Below, piece after piece: positions 17,053-26,744 of a stretch of DNA of 38,500 bases (the stretch's first letter is position 1; each line of letters starts with the position of its first letter). Under the pieces are notes generated by a model, which worked only from the letters and a program-made list of their open reading frames with translations, was not told the origin of the DNA and did no database searches. This DNA is from Candidatus Fermentibacterota bacterium. GTDB lineage: Bacteria > JAFGKV01. Where the stretch lies: the NCBI GenBank assembly GCA_030620115.1, contig JAUXFG010000017.1, forward strand, positions 1-38,500, given 5' to 3'. The translations under genes were made by a program, and so were the position numbers.

Positions 17053-17526
17053 ATGGACGGGTTGGCTCTATCGCTGTTGGGCGCCGCAGCTGCCGCATTT
17101 CTCGCGGGCATTGGCTCAAGCATTGGCGTGGGACTTGCGGGACAGGCGAGCACGGGAGTGATCGGTGAGGACCCTGAGAAATTTGGGAAAGTCATGCTTC
17201 TCACCGCACTGCCTGGTACTCAAGGCATCTATGGCTTTGTGATCGCATTCCTGATCCTCCTGAAGCTGCAGATCATTGGAGGCGAGATCCCGGCCGTGAC
17301 CACTGCTCAGGGTGGGCATCTGCTCTTCGCGAGCCTCCCGGTAGCTATTGCCGGCATGCTCAGTGCCATCCATCAGGGCAAGGTCTGCGCGGCAGGCGTC
17401 CAGATGACTGCCAAGCGGCCGGAAGAGTCGGGGAAGGCGCTCATTCTGGGTGTATTCGTCGAATTCTATGCGGTTCTTGGTTTCTTGGCCAGCTTCCTGA
17501 TCTCTAATGGAGTTCAGGTAGGTTAG
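17053..17526 (+). CDS. atpK: A/V-type ATPase proteolipid subunit K (c-ring), predicted Na+ type
   Basis: The 157-residue protein has four membrane helices arranged as two homologous hairpins, as in 16-kDa V-type proteolipids. Ligand positions known from the Na+-bound Enterococcus hirae NtpK ring (L61, T64, Q65, Q110, E139) are matched by L53, T56 and Q57 in LPGTQGIYG, Q108 in HQGKV and E137 in VFVEFYAVLGF, with the same internal spacings. Helix 2 has no carboxylate, so one ion site per four-helix subunit is expected. I therefore predict Na+ coupling (inference). It has a strong ribosome site and is the only ATPase gene preceded by a long gap. Confidence 0.95.
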   Translation: MDGLALSLLGAAAAAFLAGIGSSIGVGLAGQASTGVIGEDPEKFGKVMLLTALPGTQGIYGFVIAFLILLKLQIIGGEIPAVTTAQGGHLLFASLPVAIAGMLSAIHQGKVCAAGVQMTAKRPEESGKALILGVFVEFYAVLGFLASFLISNGVQVG

Positions 17527-17532
17527 GCGCTG

Positions 17533-18141
17533 ATGGCGCTTGAAGACATCACCTCACGAATACTGGAGAGAGCCCGTGAACAGGCCGACAAGACCCTCGC
17601 GAAGGCAAGAAAAGAGGCCGATGAGCTGAAGCGGGAGACCTCCACGCGGGTTGAACGTGCGAGCACATCGGCGTACGGCAAGGCAACGGAAGAAGCGAAG
17701 GCTGCAGCAGCCCGAATCGTTGCCTCGGCCGAGTCAGAAGCCAACAAGGCCATTCTCTCGGCCAAGCAGGATAGCATCACCGCAGCTATTGATCGTGCCG
17801 TCGAGGAGCTCCGGCAACGCGATGAAGCCGGCTATCTTGACCTTTTGGCGGGGCTTCTGGCCGAAATTCCTTTTGACACGGAAGCCGAGATGATCGTATC
17901 GCAGGCAGACCGGCGCTTTCTCGAAACCAATTTGGAATCATTACAGAAGCGTCTCTCGGGCTCGGGCAAGAAGCTCCGTTTATCATTGTCCGACGAAACA
18001 CGAGACATCGGTGGCGGGATTCTTCTCAAGATGGGGAAAATAGAATTCAATGCGTCGCTTCCCGCCGTGAGAAGGGCCAAAGAAGAGGAGCTGCGGGCCG
18101 TCGCCGCGCGGATTCTCTTCCCCGGAGCTGACGCCGCATGA
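17533..18141 (+). CDS. atpE: A/V-type ATPase peripheral stalk subunit E
   Basis: The 202-residue protein has an N-terminal coiled coil (1-100, rich in Ala, Glu, Lys) followed by a globular C-terminal domain with DIGGGILLKMGKIEFNASLP, the block shared by archaeal/bacterial subunit E. That domain binds the top of the A/B hexamer. ATG 17533 lies 6 nt after the atpK stop. The end overlaps atpC as ATGA. Confidence 0.92.
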   Translation: MALEDITSRILERAREQADKTLAKARKEADELKRETSTRVERASTSAYGKATEEAKAAAARIVASAESEANKAILSAKQDSITAAIDRAVEELRQRDEAGYLDLLAGLLAEIPFDTEAEMIVSQADRRFLETNLESLQKRLSGSGKKLRLSLSDETRDIGGGILLKMGKIEFNASLPAVRRAKEEELRAVAARILFPGADAA

Positions 18142-19175
18142 GAGCTGCCGCCCTGGACATGGTGTGGATCCCGCCTGATGATACCCGCTACACCTATGCC
18201 GTGGCGGTGGTTCGGGCTCTGGAGCATACACTGCTGCGAAGAAAGACGCTGGAGGCAATGGCCCGCGCCTTTTCACCAGAGGAGGCATTCCAGGAACTGG
18301 GGGAAACCTTCTACGCGAAGTTCATGTCCCCAGGGCTCTCCGCGGCGGGCTTCGAGACACTGCTGTCCGCCGTCTTGAAAGATACCTACGGCCTTTTCCG
18401 CCGTTTGGTTCTCGATGAATCATTGGAGCATGCGGTGCTCTCCGTGCACGACTTCCATAACCTCAAGGCCATACTCAAGAGCAAGTGGTCGGGCTTGGGC
18501 GAGCCAGTAGGGCTGGTGCCCTATGGCCTTTTCGATTCGCATCAGCTCGCCGCCGCGGTGGAATCTGGAGCATGGCGAGACCTTTCGCCAGCCCTGGAGC
18601 ATGCCGCCACCGCTGCCATGGAATCGTTCGAACTGGCCTCCAATCCCCGGCTCGTGGAAATGATCATCGACCGCTATTCCATGGACGCGAGGATCGCGCC
18701 GCTATTGGCTCTTGGTGCGCCCGAACAACAATGGTATGCCCGTGCTTTGGCTGACACCGCAAATATCAAGCTCCTCGTCCGATTGAATCATATGGATCCG
18801 GATTACACGTGCCTCGAGCACGCATTCATCGAACACGGGAGAATCCCATTCAACACATTGGCCGGCATTCTGGGAAAGAACACTGCCGCGGTGATCGACG
18901 CCCTGGCTTTGACCACCTATGCCAAGGCCCTGCGAGAAGGACTGCTCTATCTGGAGGACCAGGGTTCGTATGCAGCCCTGGATCGTGAGCTCGAGAACCT
19001 GCTCATGAACTCCCTCCGGGCCTCCAGGTTTACGATATTCGGTGCAGGACCTCTCCTGGCGCATGTCTTTGCCAGAGAGCATGAGGTACGGATGGTCCGT
19101 CTCATCATGGTGGCAAAAACAAATAACATTCCGACCGATCGACTCATCGCAAGGCTGTCGGTGCTCTATGTCTGA
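18138..19175 (+). CDS. atpC: A/V-type ATPase subunit C (d-type collar subunit)
   Basis: The 345-residue, mostly helical protein forms the socket that joins the central stalk to the proteolipid ring. Family-like features are the N-terminal YAVAVVRALEHTLL, the HDFHNLKAILKSKW block, IDRYSMDARIAPLL with a following D-x-x-N-I-K-L-L-V-R, and the C-terminal AREHEVRMVRLIMVAKTNNI. Its ATG overlaps the atpE stop by 4 nt and its end overlaps atpF by 8 nt. Confidence 0.92.
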   Translation: MRAAALDMVWIPPDDTRYTYAVAVVRALEHTLLRRKTLEAMARAFSPEEAFQELGETFYAKFMSPGLSAAGFETLLSAVLKDTYGLFRRLVLDESLEHAVLSVHDFHNLKAILKSKWSGLGEPVGLVPYGLFDSHQLAAAVESGAWRDLSPALEHAATAAMESFELASNPRLVEMIIDRYSMDARIAPLLALGAPEQQWYARALADTANIKLLVRLNHMDPDYTCLEHAFIEHGRIPFNTLAGILGKNTAAVIDALALTTYAKALREGLLYLEDQGSYAALDRELENLLMNSLRASRFTIFGAGPLLAHVFAREHEVRMVRLIMVAKTNNIPTDRLIARLSVLYV

Positions 19176-19527
19176 GAGAATTGCATTTCTTGGAAGCAAG
19201 GACACCGTGTCGGGGTTCATCCCGTTGGGAGTGGCCGCATATGCCGTTTCCGACTACGAATCAGCACTTGGTGCATTCAACGAATGCCTTGCAAGAAGGT
19301 ATGCCGTCCTCTTTGTAACAGAAGAGATCGCACAAGCCTTGGAGAAAGAACTGAAAGCCATACGCTTCAACCAAACGCCTGCGGTTCTGGTGGTGCCGTC
19401 CATGCTCGGATCGCAGGGACTCGGGCTCCGTAGACTGCGGAGCTTGGTGGAGAAAGCGGTGGGCGCGGATATTCTATCCAGAGATGAACCTACGGCCCAG
19501 AAGACAAATGCCAGGATGGGGGCATAA
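19168..19527 (+). CDS. atpF: A/V-type ATPase central stalk subunit F
   Basis: The 119-residue protein has the Rossmann-like fold pattern of subunit F: MSERIAFLGSKDTVSGFIPLG, then YAVLFVTEEIAQAL and QTPAVLVVPSMLGSQGLG. It sits on subunit D in the central rotor and regulates hydrolysis. The start ATG lies inside the last codons of atpC (8-nt overlap), so translation is coupled. Its stop directly abuts the atpA start. In E. hirae nomenclature this is NtpG. Confidence 0.9.
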   Translation: MSERIAFLGSKDTVSGFIPLGVAAYAVSDYESALGAFNECLARRYAVLFVTEEIAQALEKELKAIRFNQTPAVLVVPSMLGSQGLGLRRLRSLVEKAVGADILSRDEPTAQKTNARMGA

Positions 19528-21324
19528 ATGGAACAAGGAGTAATCGAGAAGGTTTCCGGCCCATTGGTTGTTGCCAAGGGTCTCATAAACGCAAGGATGT
19601 ACGATGTCGTACTGGTGAGCGAACATCGCCTCATCGGGGAAGTGATTGAACTGAGAGGTGATAGAGCCTCCATCCAAGTTTATGAAGAGACGGGAGGGCT
19701 CGGGCCGGGTGAGCCGGTGTTCAACACTGGTGCTCCGTTGTCGGTGGAGCTTGGCCCCGGACTGGTAGAGGCCATCTATGACGGCATTCAAAGGCCGCTT
19801 GATGTGATCTATGGAAAGGTGGGTGATCTCCTTACACGGGGTGTCTCCGCCCCAGCGCTCGATCGGAACAAGGTCTGGGAGTTCGTCCCCTCGGTTGAGG
19901 TGGGGACACAGGTTGTTCCCGGCGATATCCTGGGCAGCGTGAAAGAGACAAAACTCGTAATGCATCATATCATGGTCCCCCCTGGCATTGCCGGTGAACT
20001 CGTCTCAATGAAAGCGGGCAGCTACACCATCGAGCAGACCATCGGCGAGGTGAAGACTTCTGCGGGGGAAACCATTCCTCTGACCATGATGCAGCGGTGG
20101 CCCGTCAGAAGGAATAGACCCTATGACAAGAAGCTCCCGCCCCTGATGCCTCTGATCACTGGGCAACGAGTGATCGACGCGTTTTTCCCTATGGGCAAGG
20201 GGGGGACTGGGTGTGTCCCAGGCCCATTCGGCTCGGGGAAAACGGTGATTCAACACCAATTGGCCAAATGGGCTGACGCCGAGATCATCGTCTATGTAGG
20301 ATGTGGTGAGAGGGGAAACGAGATGACCGACGTGCTCATGGAGTTCCCCGAGCTACTGGATCCCAAGAGCGGTGAGCCTTTGATCAGGCGGACGGTGCTC
20401 ATCGCCAACACGTCGAATATGCCAGTGGCCGCTCGCGAGGCCTCGGTGTATACCGGTATCACCATAGCGGAGTATTTCAGAGATATGGGTTACTCCGTGG
20501 CCCTCCTCGCTGATTCGACTTCGCGATGGGCTGAGGCCATGCGCGAGATGTCGGGACGATTAGAGGAGATGCCGGGAGAAGAGGGGTATCCAGCATACCT
20601 GGGCACCAGGATTGCGGAATTCTACGAGCGCGCAGGTCGGGTTGCATGTTTAGGAGGAGATGACAGAGAAGGAACTCTCTCGGTCATTGGCGCCGTATCT
20701 CCTCCTGGTGGCGATCTCTCGGATCCTGTGGTGCAGGCAACACTCCGCGTGGTCAAAGTATTCTGGGGTCTCGAGGACAAGCTGGCCTACAAACGACACT
20801 TCCCGGCCATCAATTGGCTGACAAGCTATTCCCTGTACACCGATAGTATAGACCCCTATTTGCGCGATACAATCGGGGCGGACTGGATCAGCATGCGAGA
20901 AACCGCCATGGCCCTTCTGCAAAAGGAAGCGGAGCTGGAGGAAATCGCACGCCTGGTGGGTGTGGAGGCACTCTCCCCGGCGGACCGATTGATATTGGAG
21001 ACAGCCCGTTCCGTACGTGAAGACTTCCTCCACCAGAACGCCTTCCATGAAGAAGACACCTATACGTCGCTTGAGAAGCAGAAAGCACTGATCTCGCTCA
21101 TCATGCATCTTCATGAACGCATGGAAGAAGCATTGAAGAAGGGAGTCGCTCCTGCTGAGCTCTTCTGCCTGAAGGTCCGCGAATCTATCGCCAGGGCGAA
21201 ATTCACCCCCGAGGAAGATATGTCCAGGATTTTGGGCATCATTGATGAAATCGACGGGCAGGTTGACGGACTTATCGAAGCAGCCACCGGGGTCCTCGCC
21301 GCGGGAGCGGAGGTGACGACATGA
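19528..21324 (+). CDS. atpA: A/V-type ATPase catalytic subunit A
   Basis: The 598-residue catalytic subunit has the P-loop GPFGSGKT at 232-239 (catalytic Lys K238). The region before it (about 110-190) is the non-homologous insert that separates A subunits from F-type beta subunits. [44 protein letters not shown] and the C-terminal helical domain are all present. It hydrolyses or synthesises ATP at the A/B interface. It starts directly after the atpF stop (TAAATG) and overlaps atpB by 4 nt. Confidence 0.98.
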   Translation: MEQGVIEKVSGPLVVAKGLINARMYDVVLVSEHRLIGEVIELRGDRASIQVYEETGGLGPGEPVFNTGAPLSVELGPGLVEAIYDGIQRPLDVIYGKVGDLLTRGVSAPALDRNKVWEFVPSVEVGTQVVPGDILGSVKETKLVMHHIMVPPGIAGELVSMKAGSYTIEQTIGEVKTSAGETIPLTMMQRWPVRRNRPYDKKLPPLMPLITGQRVIDAFFPMGKGGTGCVPGPFGSGKTVIQHQLAKWADAEIIVYVGCGERGNEMTDVLMEFPELLDPKSGEPLIRRTVLIANTSNMPVAAREASVYTGITIAEYFRDMGYSVALLADSTSRWAEAMREMSGRLEEMPGEEGYPAYLGTRIAEFYERAGRVACLGGDDREGTLSVIGAVSPPGGDLSDPVVQATLRVVKVFWGLEDKLAYKRHFPAINWLTSYSLYTDSIDPYLRDTIGADWISMRETAMALLQKEAELEEIARLVGVEALSPADRLILETARSVREDFLHQNAFHEEDTYTSLEKQKALISLIMHLHERMEEALKKGVAPAELFCLKVRESIARAKFTPEEDMSRILGIIDEIDGQVDGLIEAATGVLAAGAEVTT

Positions 21325-22709
21325 TCAAGGAATATCTGACCACTGCCGAGATTGTTGGTCCCCTCATGCTCGTCGAGCAAGTCGAAGGAGTTACGTACGA
21401 AGAATTGGTGGAAATCGAGCTCCCCAACGGAGAGACCAGGAGAGGCAAAGTTCTTGAAGTGAACAAAGATCAGGCCTTGGTCCAGCTCTTCGAGGGATCG
21501 TGGGGCGTGGATGTTCCCAATACCCGCGTACGGTTCTTGGGCAGAGGAATAGAGATCGGCGTTTCCAAGGATATTCTGGGAAGAGCATTCGACGGACAGG
21601 GGCGGCCCATCGATGGCGGGCCCGAACTCATACCGGATAAACGGTTGGATATCAATGGAAGCCCCATCAATCCCTATGCGCGGGACTACCCGTCTGAGTT
21701 CATCCAGACCGGCTTCTCTTGTATCGACGGCCTGAATACATTAGTGAGAGGCCAAAAGCTCCCGATCTTCTCGGGTTCGGGGCTTCCCCATCCCCAGATG
21801 GCCGCGCAGATCGCGAGACAGGCCCGAGTCCTTGGTTCAGCGGAAAGCTTCGCCGTGGTGTTCGCGGCCATGGGCATCACCTTCGAAGAGGCGGATTATT
21901 TCCTCAGCGACTTCAGACGAACCGGGGCCATTGAACGCGCCGTGCTGTTCTTGAATCTTGCCAATGATCCTGCTATCGAGCGCATATCCACGCCCAGGAT
22001 GGCATTGACTGCCGCGGAATACCTGGCCTATGACCTCGGCATGCATGTGCTTGTGATCCTTACCGACATGACCAACTACTGTGAGGCGCTACGGGAAATC
22101 TCCGCTGCACGGAAAGAAGTGCCTGGGCGACGCGGGTATCCTGGCTACCTGTATACTGACCTCGCAACCATCTACGAGCGCGCAGGAAAGATCAAAGGCA
22201 AGCAAGGATCGATTACCCAGATCCCTGTGCTCACCATGCCTGAGGACGACAAGACCCATCCAATCGCCGACCTTACGGGATACATCACCGAGGGGCAGGT
22301 CATCTTGTCCAGGCAGATGCACAAGAAGGGGATCTATCCGCCTGTTGACGTCATGCAATCGCTCTCACGGCTGAAGGACAAAGGAATCGGCGAGGGCAAA
22401 ACCCGGGAAGACCACTCAGACGGCTTCAACCAGCTCTTCGCCGCATATGCGCGAGGAAAGGAAGCCCAAGAGCTTGCCGTCATACTCGGAGAAGCGGCTC
22501 TCAGTGATCTCGACCGGAAATACTTTGCATTTGCTGATGTCTTCGAAGGCAGGTACATCCGGCAGGGCCAGGAGGATAATCGAACCATTGAGGAGACCCT
22601 GAATCTCGGGTGGGAGCTCTTAAGAATGCTGCCTGGGTCGGAGATGAAGCGTGTTCGAGAGCGGTTCCTGAAAAAATACTTCTTGGCTGAACAGGAAAAC
22701 ACCGAATAG
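21321..22709 (+). CDS. atpB: A/V-type ATPase regulatory subunit B
   Basis: The 462-residue subunit alternates with A in the hexamer head and supplies the arginine finger. Typical blocks are [38 protein letters not shown] (degenerate nucleotide loop), [40 protein letters not shown] and [23 protein letters not shown]. Its ATG overlaps the atpA stop (ATGA). Length matches NtpB (about 458). Confidence 0.98.
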   Translation: MIKEYLTTAEIVGPLMLVEQVEGVTYEELVEIELPNGETRRGKVLEVNKDQALVQLFEGSWGVDVPNTRVRFLGRGIEIGVSKDILGRAFDGQGRPIDGGPELIPDKRLDINGSPINPYARDYPSEFIQTGFSCIDGLNTLVRGQKLPIFSGSGLPHPQMAAQIARQARVLGSAESFAVVFAAMGITFEEADYFLSDFRRTGAIERAVLFLNLANDPAIERISTPRMALTAAEYLAYDLGMHVLVILTDMTNYCEALREISAARKEVPGRRGYPGYLYTDLATIYERAGKIKGKQGSITQIPVLTMPEDDKTHPIADLTGYITEGQVILSRQMHKKGIYPPVDVMQSLSRLKDKGIGEGKTREDHSDGFNQLFAAYARGKEAQELAVILGEAALSDLDRKYFAFADVFEGRYIRQGQEDNRTIEETLNLGWELLRMLPGSEMKRVRERFLKKYFLAEQENTE

Positions 22710-22721
22710 GAGAACCCTCCT

Positions 22722-23351
22722 GTGAGACTTGACGTAAATGCTACCCGCATGGAGCTTCTCAGGCTTCGCAAGCGAGTAGCTCTGGCGCGGAGAGGTCATA
22801 AGCTCCTCAAGGATAAGCAAGACGAACTGATGCGGCGATTCCTGGAACTTCTTGGGCAGACCAAGGAGCTCAGGATGGAGGTTGAGAAAGCCTTGGCAGA
22901 GGCGTACTGGAGTTTCTCATACGCTTCGGCCACCGTGCCCCCGGAAGTCATGGACGTCGCATTCACCCTTTCTCCTGCCACACTCTCGGTGGAGACGAAG
23001 ACTGTGCAGGTGATGAACCTGCGCACACCGAGTTTCGAGGTGGCGCTCAGCGGCAACGTATTTGGTTACGGTTTCGCCTACACGACCGGGGCGCTGGACA
23101 TCGCGCTGGAACGGTACCAGACCATCCTTCCGAAGATGGTCGAGCTGGCGGAACGAGAGAAGGGCCTGGAGATGTTGTCGGAGGAGATCGAGAAGACTCG
23201 AAGGCGCGTGAATGCCCTGGAGTACGTGCTGATACCGAACCTCGAAGAGACAATCCGCTACATTACGCTCCGCCTCTCGGAGATGGAGCGCAGCGACCTG
23301 ACCCGGATCATGAAGGTCAAGGCGATGCTGGAGGAAGCACGTAGCGCTTAA
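22722..23351 (+). CDS. atpD: A/V-type ATPase central stalk subunit D
   Basis: The 209-residue protein consists of two long antiparallel helices (about 1-75 and 130-209), the rotor shaft of the enzyme. NATRMELLRLRKRVALARRG near the N-terminus and RRVNALEYVLIPNLEETIRY near the C-terminus are diagnostic for subunit D. GTG 22722 follows AGGAG with a short spacer, 12 nt after atpB. It is the last gene of the operon; a small hairpin (CGGACTT...AAGTCCG, 23354-23373) lies just past the stop. Confidence 0.96.
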   Translation: MRLDVNATRMELLRLRKRVALARRGHKLLKDKQDELMRRFLELLGQTKELRMEVEKALAEAYWSFSYASATVPPEVMDVAFTLSPATLSVETKTVQVMNLRTPSFEVALSGNVFGYGFAYTTGALDIALERYQTILPKMVELAEREKGLEMLSEEIEKTRRRVNALEYVLIPNLEETIRYITLRLSEMERSDLTRIMKVKAMLEEARSA

Positions 23352-23407
23352 CCCGGACTTCTCAATAAGTCCGTACATCCAACCTTCTCCCCCTTTTGCA
23401 AAGGGGG
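23352..23407. repeat. Two short hairpins after the ATPase operon
   Basis: CGGACTT/AAGTCCG (23354-23360, 23367-23373) follows the atpD stop. CCCCCTTT-TGC-AAAGGGGG (23389-23407) follows it. Neither is followed by a T-run. The first begins CCCGGACTTCTC, which recurs inverted at 32186-32197. They may protect the 3' end or partly terminate the ATPase message. The remaining stretch to 23483 holds the leader of the next gene. Confidence 0.45.
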
Positions 23408-23483
23408 ATTGAGGGGGATTTTCTCTGCATTGCACGGGGTTATTAAGAAGTTACGATAAGGACAAAAAACAAAGGAGAGTGAA

Positions 23484-26400
23484 ATGAAAGCAAGAATCCA
23501 CATCGTAGTACTTGCCATGCTGATGGTCCCAGCGATCACGATGGCGGTAACACTGCTGGATGAAGGGTTTGAAGGTAGTTTCCCGCCAACCGGTTGGACA
23601 ATCCTGAACCTTGGAGACCAAACAGCTGGCGAAACATGGATGCAATCCAGCGCGCATCATCATTCAGGCAGTCACGGTGCATTCTCACAAGACGGTGAGG
23701 CAGGATACGCCATGGAGGAATGGCTGATTACTCCCGCCATTGCTGTTCCTCTGAATAACTATATTGAGCTCACTTTTTGGCATAAATTTGAATGGGCGAG
23801 TTTCGGCGATGGTCCTGAGTATGTCTTAGTCTCCACGACAACGCCAACTGCGGATGCTTTTACAGACACGATTCTCATCGTTCCGCAGGAAGGAGAACCC
23901 ATTAATTGGACGGAGGTGTTGCTCAATGATCTGCCGGACTACGGTGGAGAAACTATCTACATAGGCTTTGTTCATACTTCGGCAAACGGCTATGCAGACG
24001 CCTGGGTGCTTGATGATATGCTACTGGAAAGCCATGAGTCGCAGGCAGCCGATGTGGGGATGGTCTCCATTGAAGTACCGGAAGAACATCACCTTATCGG
24101 TACAGAGATATTTCCTTCAGGGACCATTAGGAATTATGGCGCCACCGATGTGACAGTGGATTTCGATATCAGCTGTGAGATCGTTGATGAATTATCCATC
24201 ACTGTCTACAGCAGCACCATTATACATACAGGAACATTCGCCGTTGGCGCCACGGCGCCGGCCACATTTACTGCGCCTTGGGCACCTGCGGAGACGGGTG
24301 ATTATGTGGTCACCATATTCACCGCCCTGGCCGGCGATGGGGATGTGAGCAATGATACGCTCTCCAGCGAGACCCAAGTGGTCGAGCACCAGGGTACGGG
24401 AGGACCCGATGCATTCGGTTATCGTTGGATAGACAGCGAGGAGGTCGGCGGCCCGGTGTTCGACTGGATTGAAATAGCGGAAACAGGGACTTCAGCCGTA
24501 ATGTACGGCGTACCCACATTCCACGGAGACGACAACTTCTCCGAACCCATCGATTTCGGCTTTGATTTTCCGTTCTATGGAATTGATCGTACGTACTTCC
24601 ACGTAGACATCAACGGCGAATTCCTTCTCGCCGAAAACACATGGTATGAGGAGTATCATCCAGTATATCCCATGTGGAAAACCGACGGTAACATGTTCAA
24701 CTACATGTATCCCATTCCCGGATATTCGGGAATGCCCGCCCTTGTGGCCGCTTACTGGGATGACCTGTATGCAGATGAAGGTGTTGGCGACGTATACTTC
24801 CAAAGATTCGGCGAGGCGCCCGATCGGTACTGCGTGGTGGAGTGGCATAATCTCAGATTCTGTTATGGTACTGTTCAGGACACCACCCTCTGTTTCGAGG
24901 TCATATTCCATGAGAATGGCGATATGATCTTCCAGTATCAGAATACGGCCATCGGACAGACGGGATCGGTCTGCCCCCATGATAATGGTCGGAGTGCAAC
25001 GGTTGGTATCCAGAATGATACCGCCGATATCGGCCTCTGCTATCTAAGAGAAATCGTGGAAGGCGGGGAATACGTGGGGGTAGAACCATGGGGCAATCTG
25101 CTCCAAGACGAACTCGCCATCCGCTTCTATATGGGCGAAGATGACCTGCCGCCTGCTTTTGTCTATGAAGAGATCGGCAATACCTTTGACGCCACTCCGG
25201 CGTGTTCCCTCACTATATCCGATATGTCGGGAGTGCTATCTGACTCCATCTATTACAACACTGGAGGCGGCTGGGCTGCGGTTGGCCACTCACATTTCGA
25301 GGAGCCCAATATCTATTACTATGAGCTCCCTGTGATTCCTATCAGCACGACGATATACTACTATTTCGTCGCCACTGACAATTCCACGGCACAGAATAGA
25401 GGCACATTGCCGGAAAATGCTCCCAGCGAATACTATTCATTCAAGATACTGCCGACCGATGGCATTGATGTTCTTTTGGCATATCCCGGGAGTCAGGACT
25501 ATCAGAATCTCGAATTCCCGAAGTACACCACCGCATTGGATGCGGAAAACGTAGTATATGATGTCTACAACTGGAAGGAGTATGAGCAGTACTCCTTCCC
25601 AGGGAGCTACAAGGCCATCTTTACCTACGCCAATTCCGCAGGCAGTGGGGCCGAGCATGATACGCTTTCCATCGCGCTGATGAACTTCATGGATCTGGGC
25701 ACGAACGAGAATCCCAAGAATGTGTTCATGGCATCGGATGATTTTGGCTTTTTCCAGCACGGGCACGGCAACGAGAAACCCATGGTGAAGTTCCTTACCG
25801 CGTATATGCGCGTCGGATACCGTCCCGAGGGATCCTACCCCGGAGGAACGGACGGGTTGGCCGGCCCGGATGTATGGGAATATGAAAATGGAAGCGTCAT
25901 CGGCGTTGCCGGCTCCCCCATTGGCGAGGCTGGCGTAGAACTGCCCGTGTACGCGGATACACCCGATGTCCTCTACAGCCAAGATTGCCCGAGCTGGTAT
26001 GCAGGTGAGGTCAGCAATCCCGGAATCAGCTCCCAAGCATCTTTCTTGTTCGAGGATGGGCCCTTTGATGGTGATGCTTATGCCAAAGGATTCGAATGCG
26101 CGATATGGCTCAACAATCTGATCTACAAGTCATTCTACACGAGTTTTGACATTTCCCAATTCACCAACGACGCTGATATCAACATGATCATCTCTGATGC
26201 GGTTGCCTGGTTTGGCATCTCTACGCTTGCCGCTCCTTCGAATGTCGACATTTCGGTGGCAGGAGGCGATGTCACCATCACCTGGGATGCGGTGACCGGC
26301 GCGACATCCTACGAAGTGTACTCCTCTGACACGCCATACGAGGGATTTCTGCTTGATGCCAGTGGTGAATTCCACGGAACGAGTTGGACTTCCACGATTG

Positions 26401-26510
26401 CAGGAGAGAGGAAATACTACTATGTCAAAGCAGTGCAGGGCGTCATGCTCTCTCCACCGTCCGACACGGTGAGCTTCATGACCTTCCAAATCGATGACGG
26501 AGAGAGTTAA
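23484..26510 (+). CDS. Large secreted multidomain protein (choice-of-anchor-J-like domain, nidogen-like region, FN3)
   Basis: The 1008-residue protein has a signal peptide (1-21, ending AITMA). The region at about 22-180 resembles 'cleaved adhesin'/choice-of-anchor J domains: LLDEGFEGSFPPTGWTILN, GYAMEEWLITPAI, then GFVHTSANGYADAWVLDDM. Residues about 185-300 look like an Ig-like CARDB domain. About 305-560 resembles a nidogen-type module (DFGFDFPFYGIDRTYFHVDI; ALVAAYWDDLY). About 650-920 is unrecognised. About 925-1005 is a fibronectin type III domain. It lacks the C-terminal FlgD-like sorting domain present in the neighbouring GH13 protein, so its surface fate is unclear. AAAGGAG precedes the ATG. 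No enzymatic motif was recognised. Confidence 0.8.
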   Translation: MKARIHIVVLAMLMVPAITMAVTLLDEGFEGSFPPTGWTILNLGDQTAGETWMQSSAHHHSGSHGAFSQDGEAGYAMEEWLITPAIAVPLNNYIELTFWHKFEWASFGDGPEYVLVSTTTPTADAFTDTILIVPQEGEPINWTEVLLNDLPDYGGETIYIGFVHTSANGYADAWVLDDMLLESHESQAADVGMVSIEVPEEHHLIGTEIFPSGTIRNYGATDVTVDFDISCEIVDELSITVYSSTIIHTGTFAVGATAPATFTAPWAPAETGDYVVTIFTALAGDGDVSNDTLSSETQVVEHQGTGGPDAFGYRWIDSEEVGGPVFDWIEIAETGTSAVMYGVPTFHGDDNFSEPIDFGFDFPFYGIDRTYFHVDINGEFLLAENTWYEEYHPVYPMWKTDGNMFNYMYPIPGYSGMPALVAAYWDDLYADEGVGDVYFQRFGEAPDRYCVVEWHNLRFCYGTVQDTTLCFEVIFHENGDMIFQYQNTAIGQTGSVCPHDNGRSATVGIQNDTADIGLCYLREIVEGGEYVGVEPWGNLLQDELAIRFYMGEDDLPPAFVYEEIGNTFDATPACSLTISDMSGVLSDSIYYNTGGGWAAVGHSHFEEPNIYYYELPVIPISTTIYYYFVATDNSTAQNRGTLPENAPSEYYSFKILPTDGIDVLLAYPGSQDYQNLEFPKYTTALDAENVVYDVYNWKEYEQYSFPGSYKAIFTYANSAGSGAEHDTLSIALMNFMDLGTNENPKNVFMASDDFGFFQHGHGNEKPMVKFLTAYMRVGYRPEGSYPGGTDGLAGPDVWEYENGSVIGVAGSPIGEAGVELPVYADTPDVLYSQDCPSWYAGEVSNPGISSQASFLFEDGPFDGDAYAKGFECAIWLNNLIYKSFYTSFDISQFTNDADINMIISDAVAWFGISTLAAPSNVDISVAGGDVTITWDAVTGATSYEVYSSDTPYEGFLLDASGEFHGTSWTSTIAGERKYYYVKAVQGVMLSPPSDTVSFMTFQIDDGES

Positions 26511-26621
26511 GAGGAGGGGAAGTTTCATTCTCTCGATTTACGATCTCGGCCTATCGCCATGGTTCAAGATTAGGAATACAGGATTTCGTGGAGAGATTCG
26601 GGAACCGTGGCTTCACCTTCA

Positions 26622-26696
26622 GTCATTGCGAGGAGGGCAGCGACGAAGCAATCTCATGCCCTCAACTGAGATCGCCGCGCTGTCGCTCGCGATGAC
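26622..26696. repeat. Dispersed palindromic repeat, copy B
   Basis: GTCATTGCGAG (26622-26632) and CTCGCGATGAC (26686-26696) form near-perfect inverted ends. The first 55 nt closely match copy A at 5-64. It lies in the gap between convergent gene ends (26510 plus, 26745 minus). Nothing else is seen in 26511-26744. Confidence 0.75.
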
Positions 26697-26744
26697 CATC
26701 TCCTCCACCTGTCATTACAGGGAGGATTCCGAGAGGAGAGGGAA

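Noticed and set aside
23389-23407. Terminator of the ATPase operon
   Set aside because: The stem is strong but no T-run follows on the plus strand; kept only as a hairpin.
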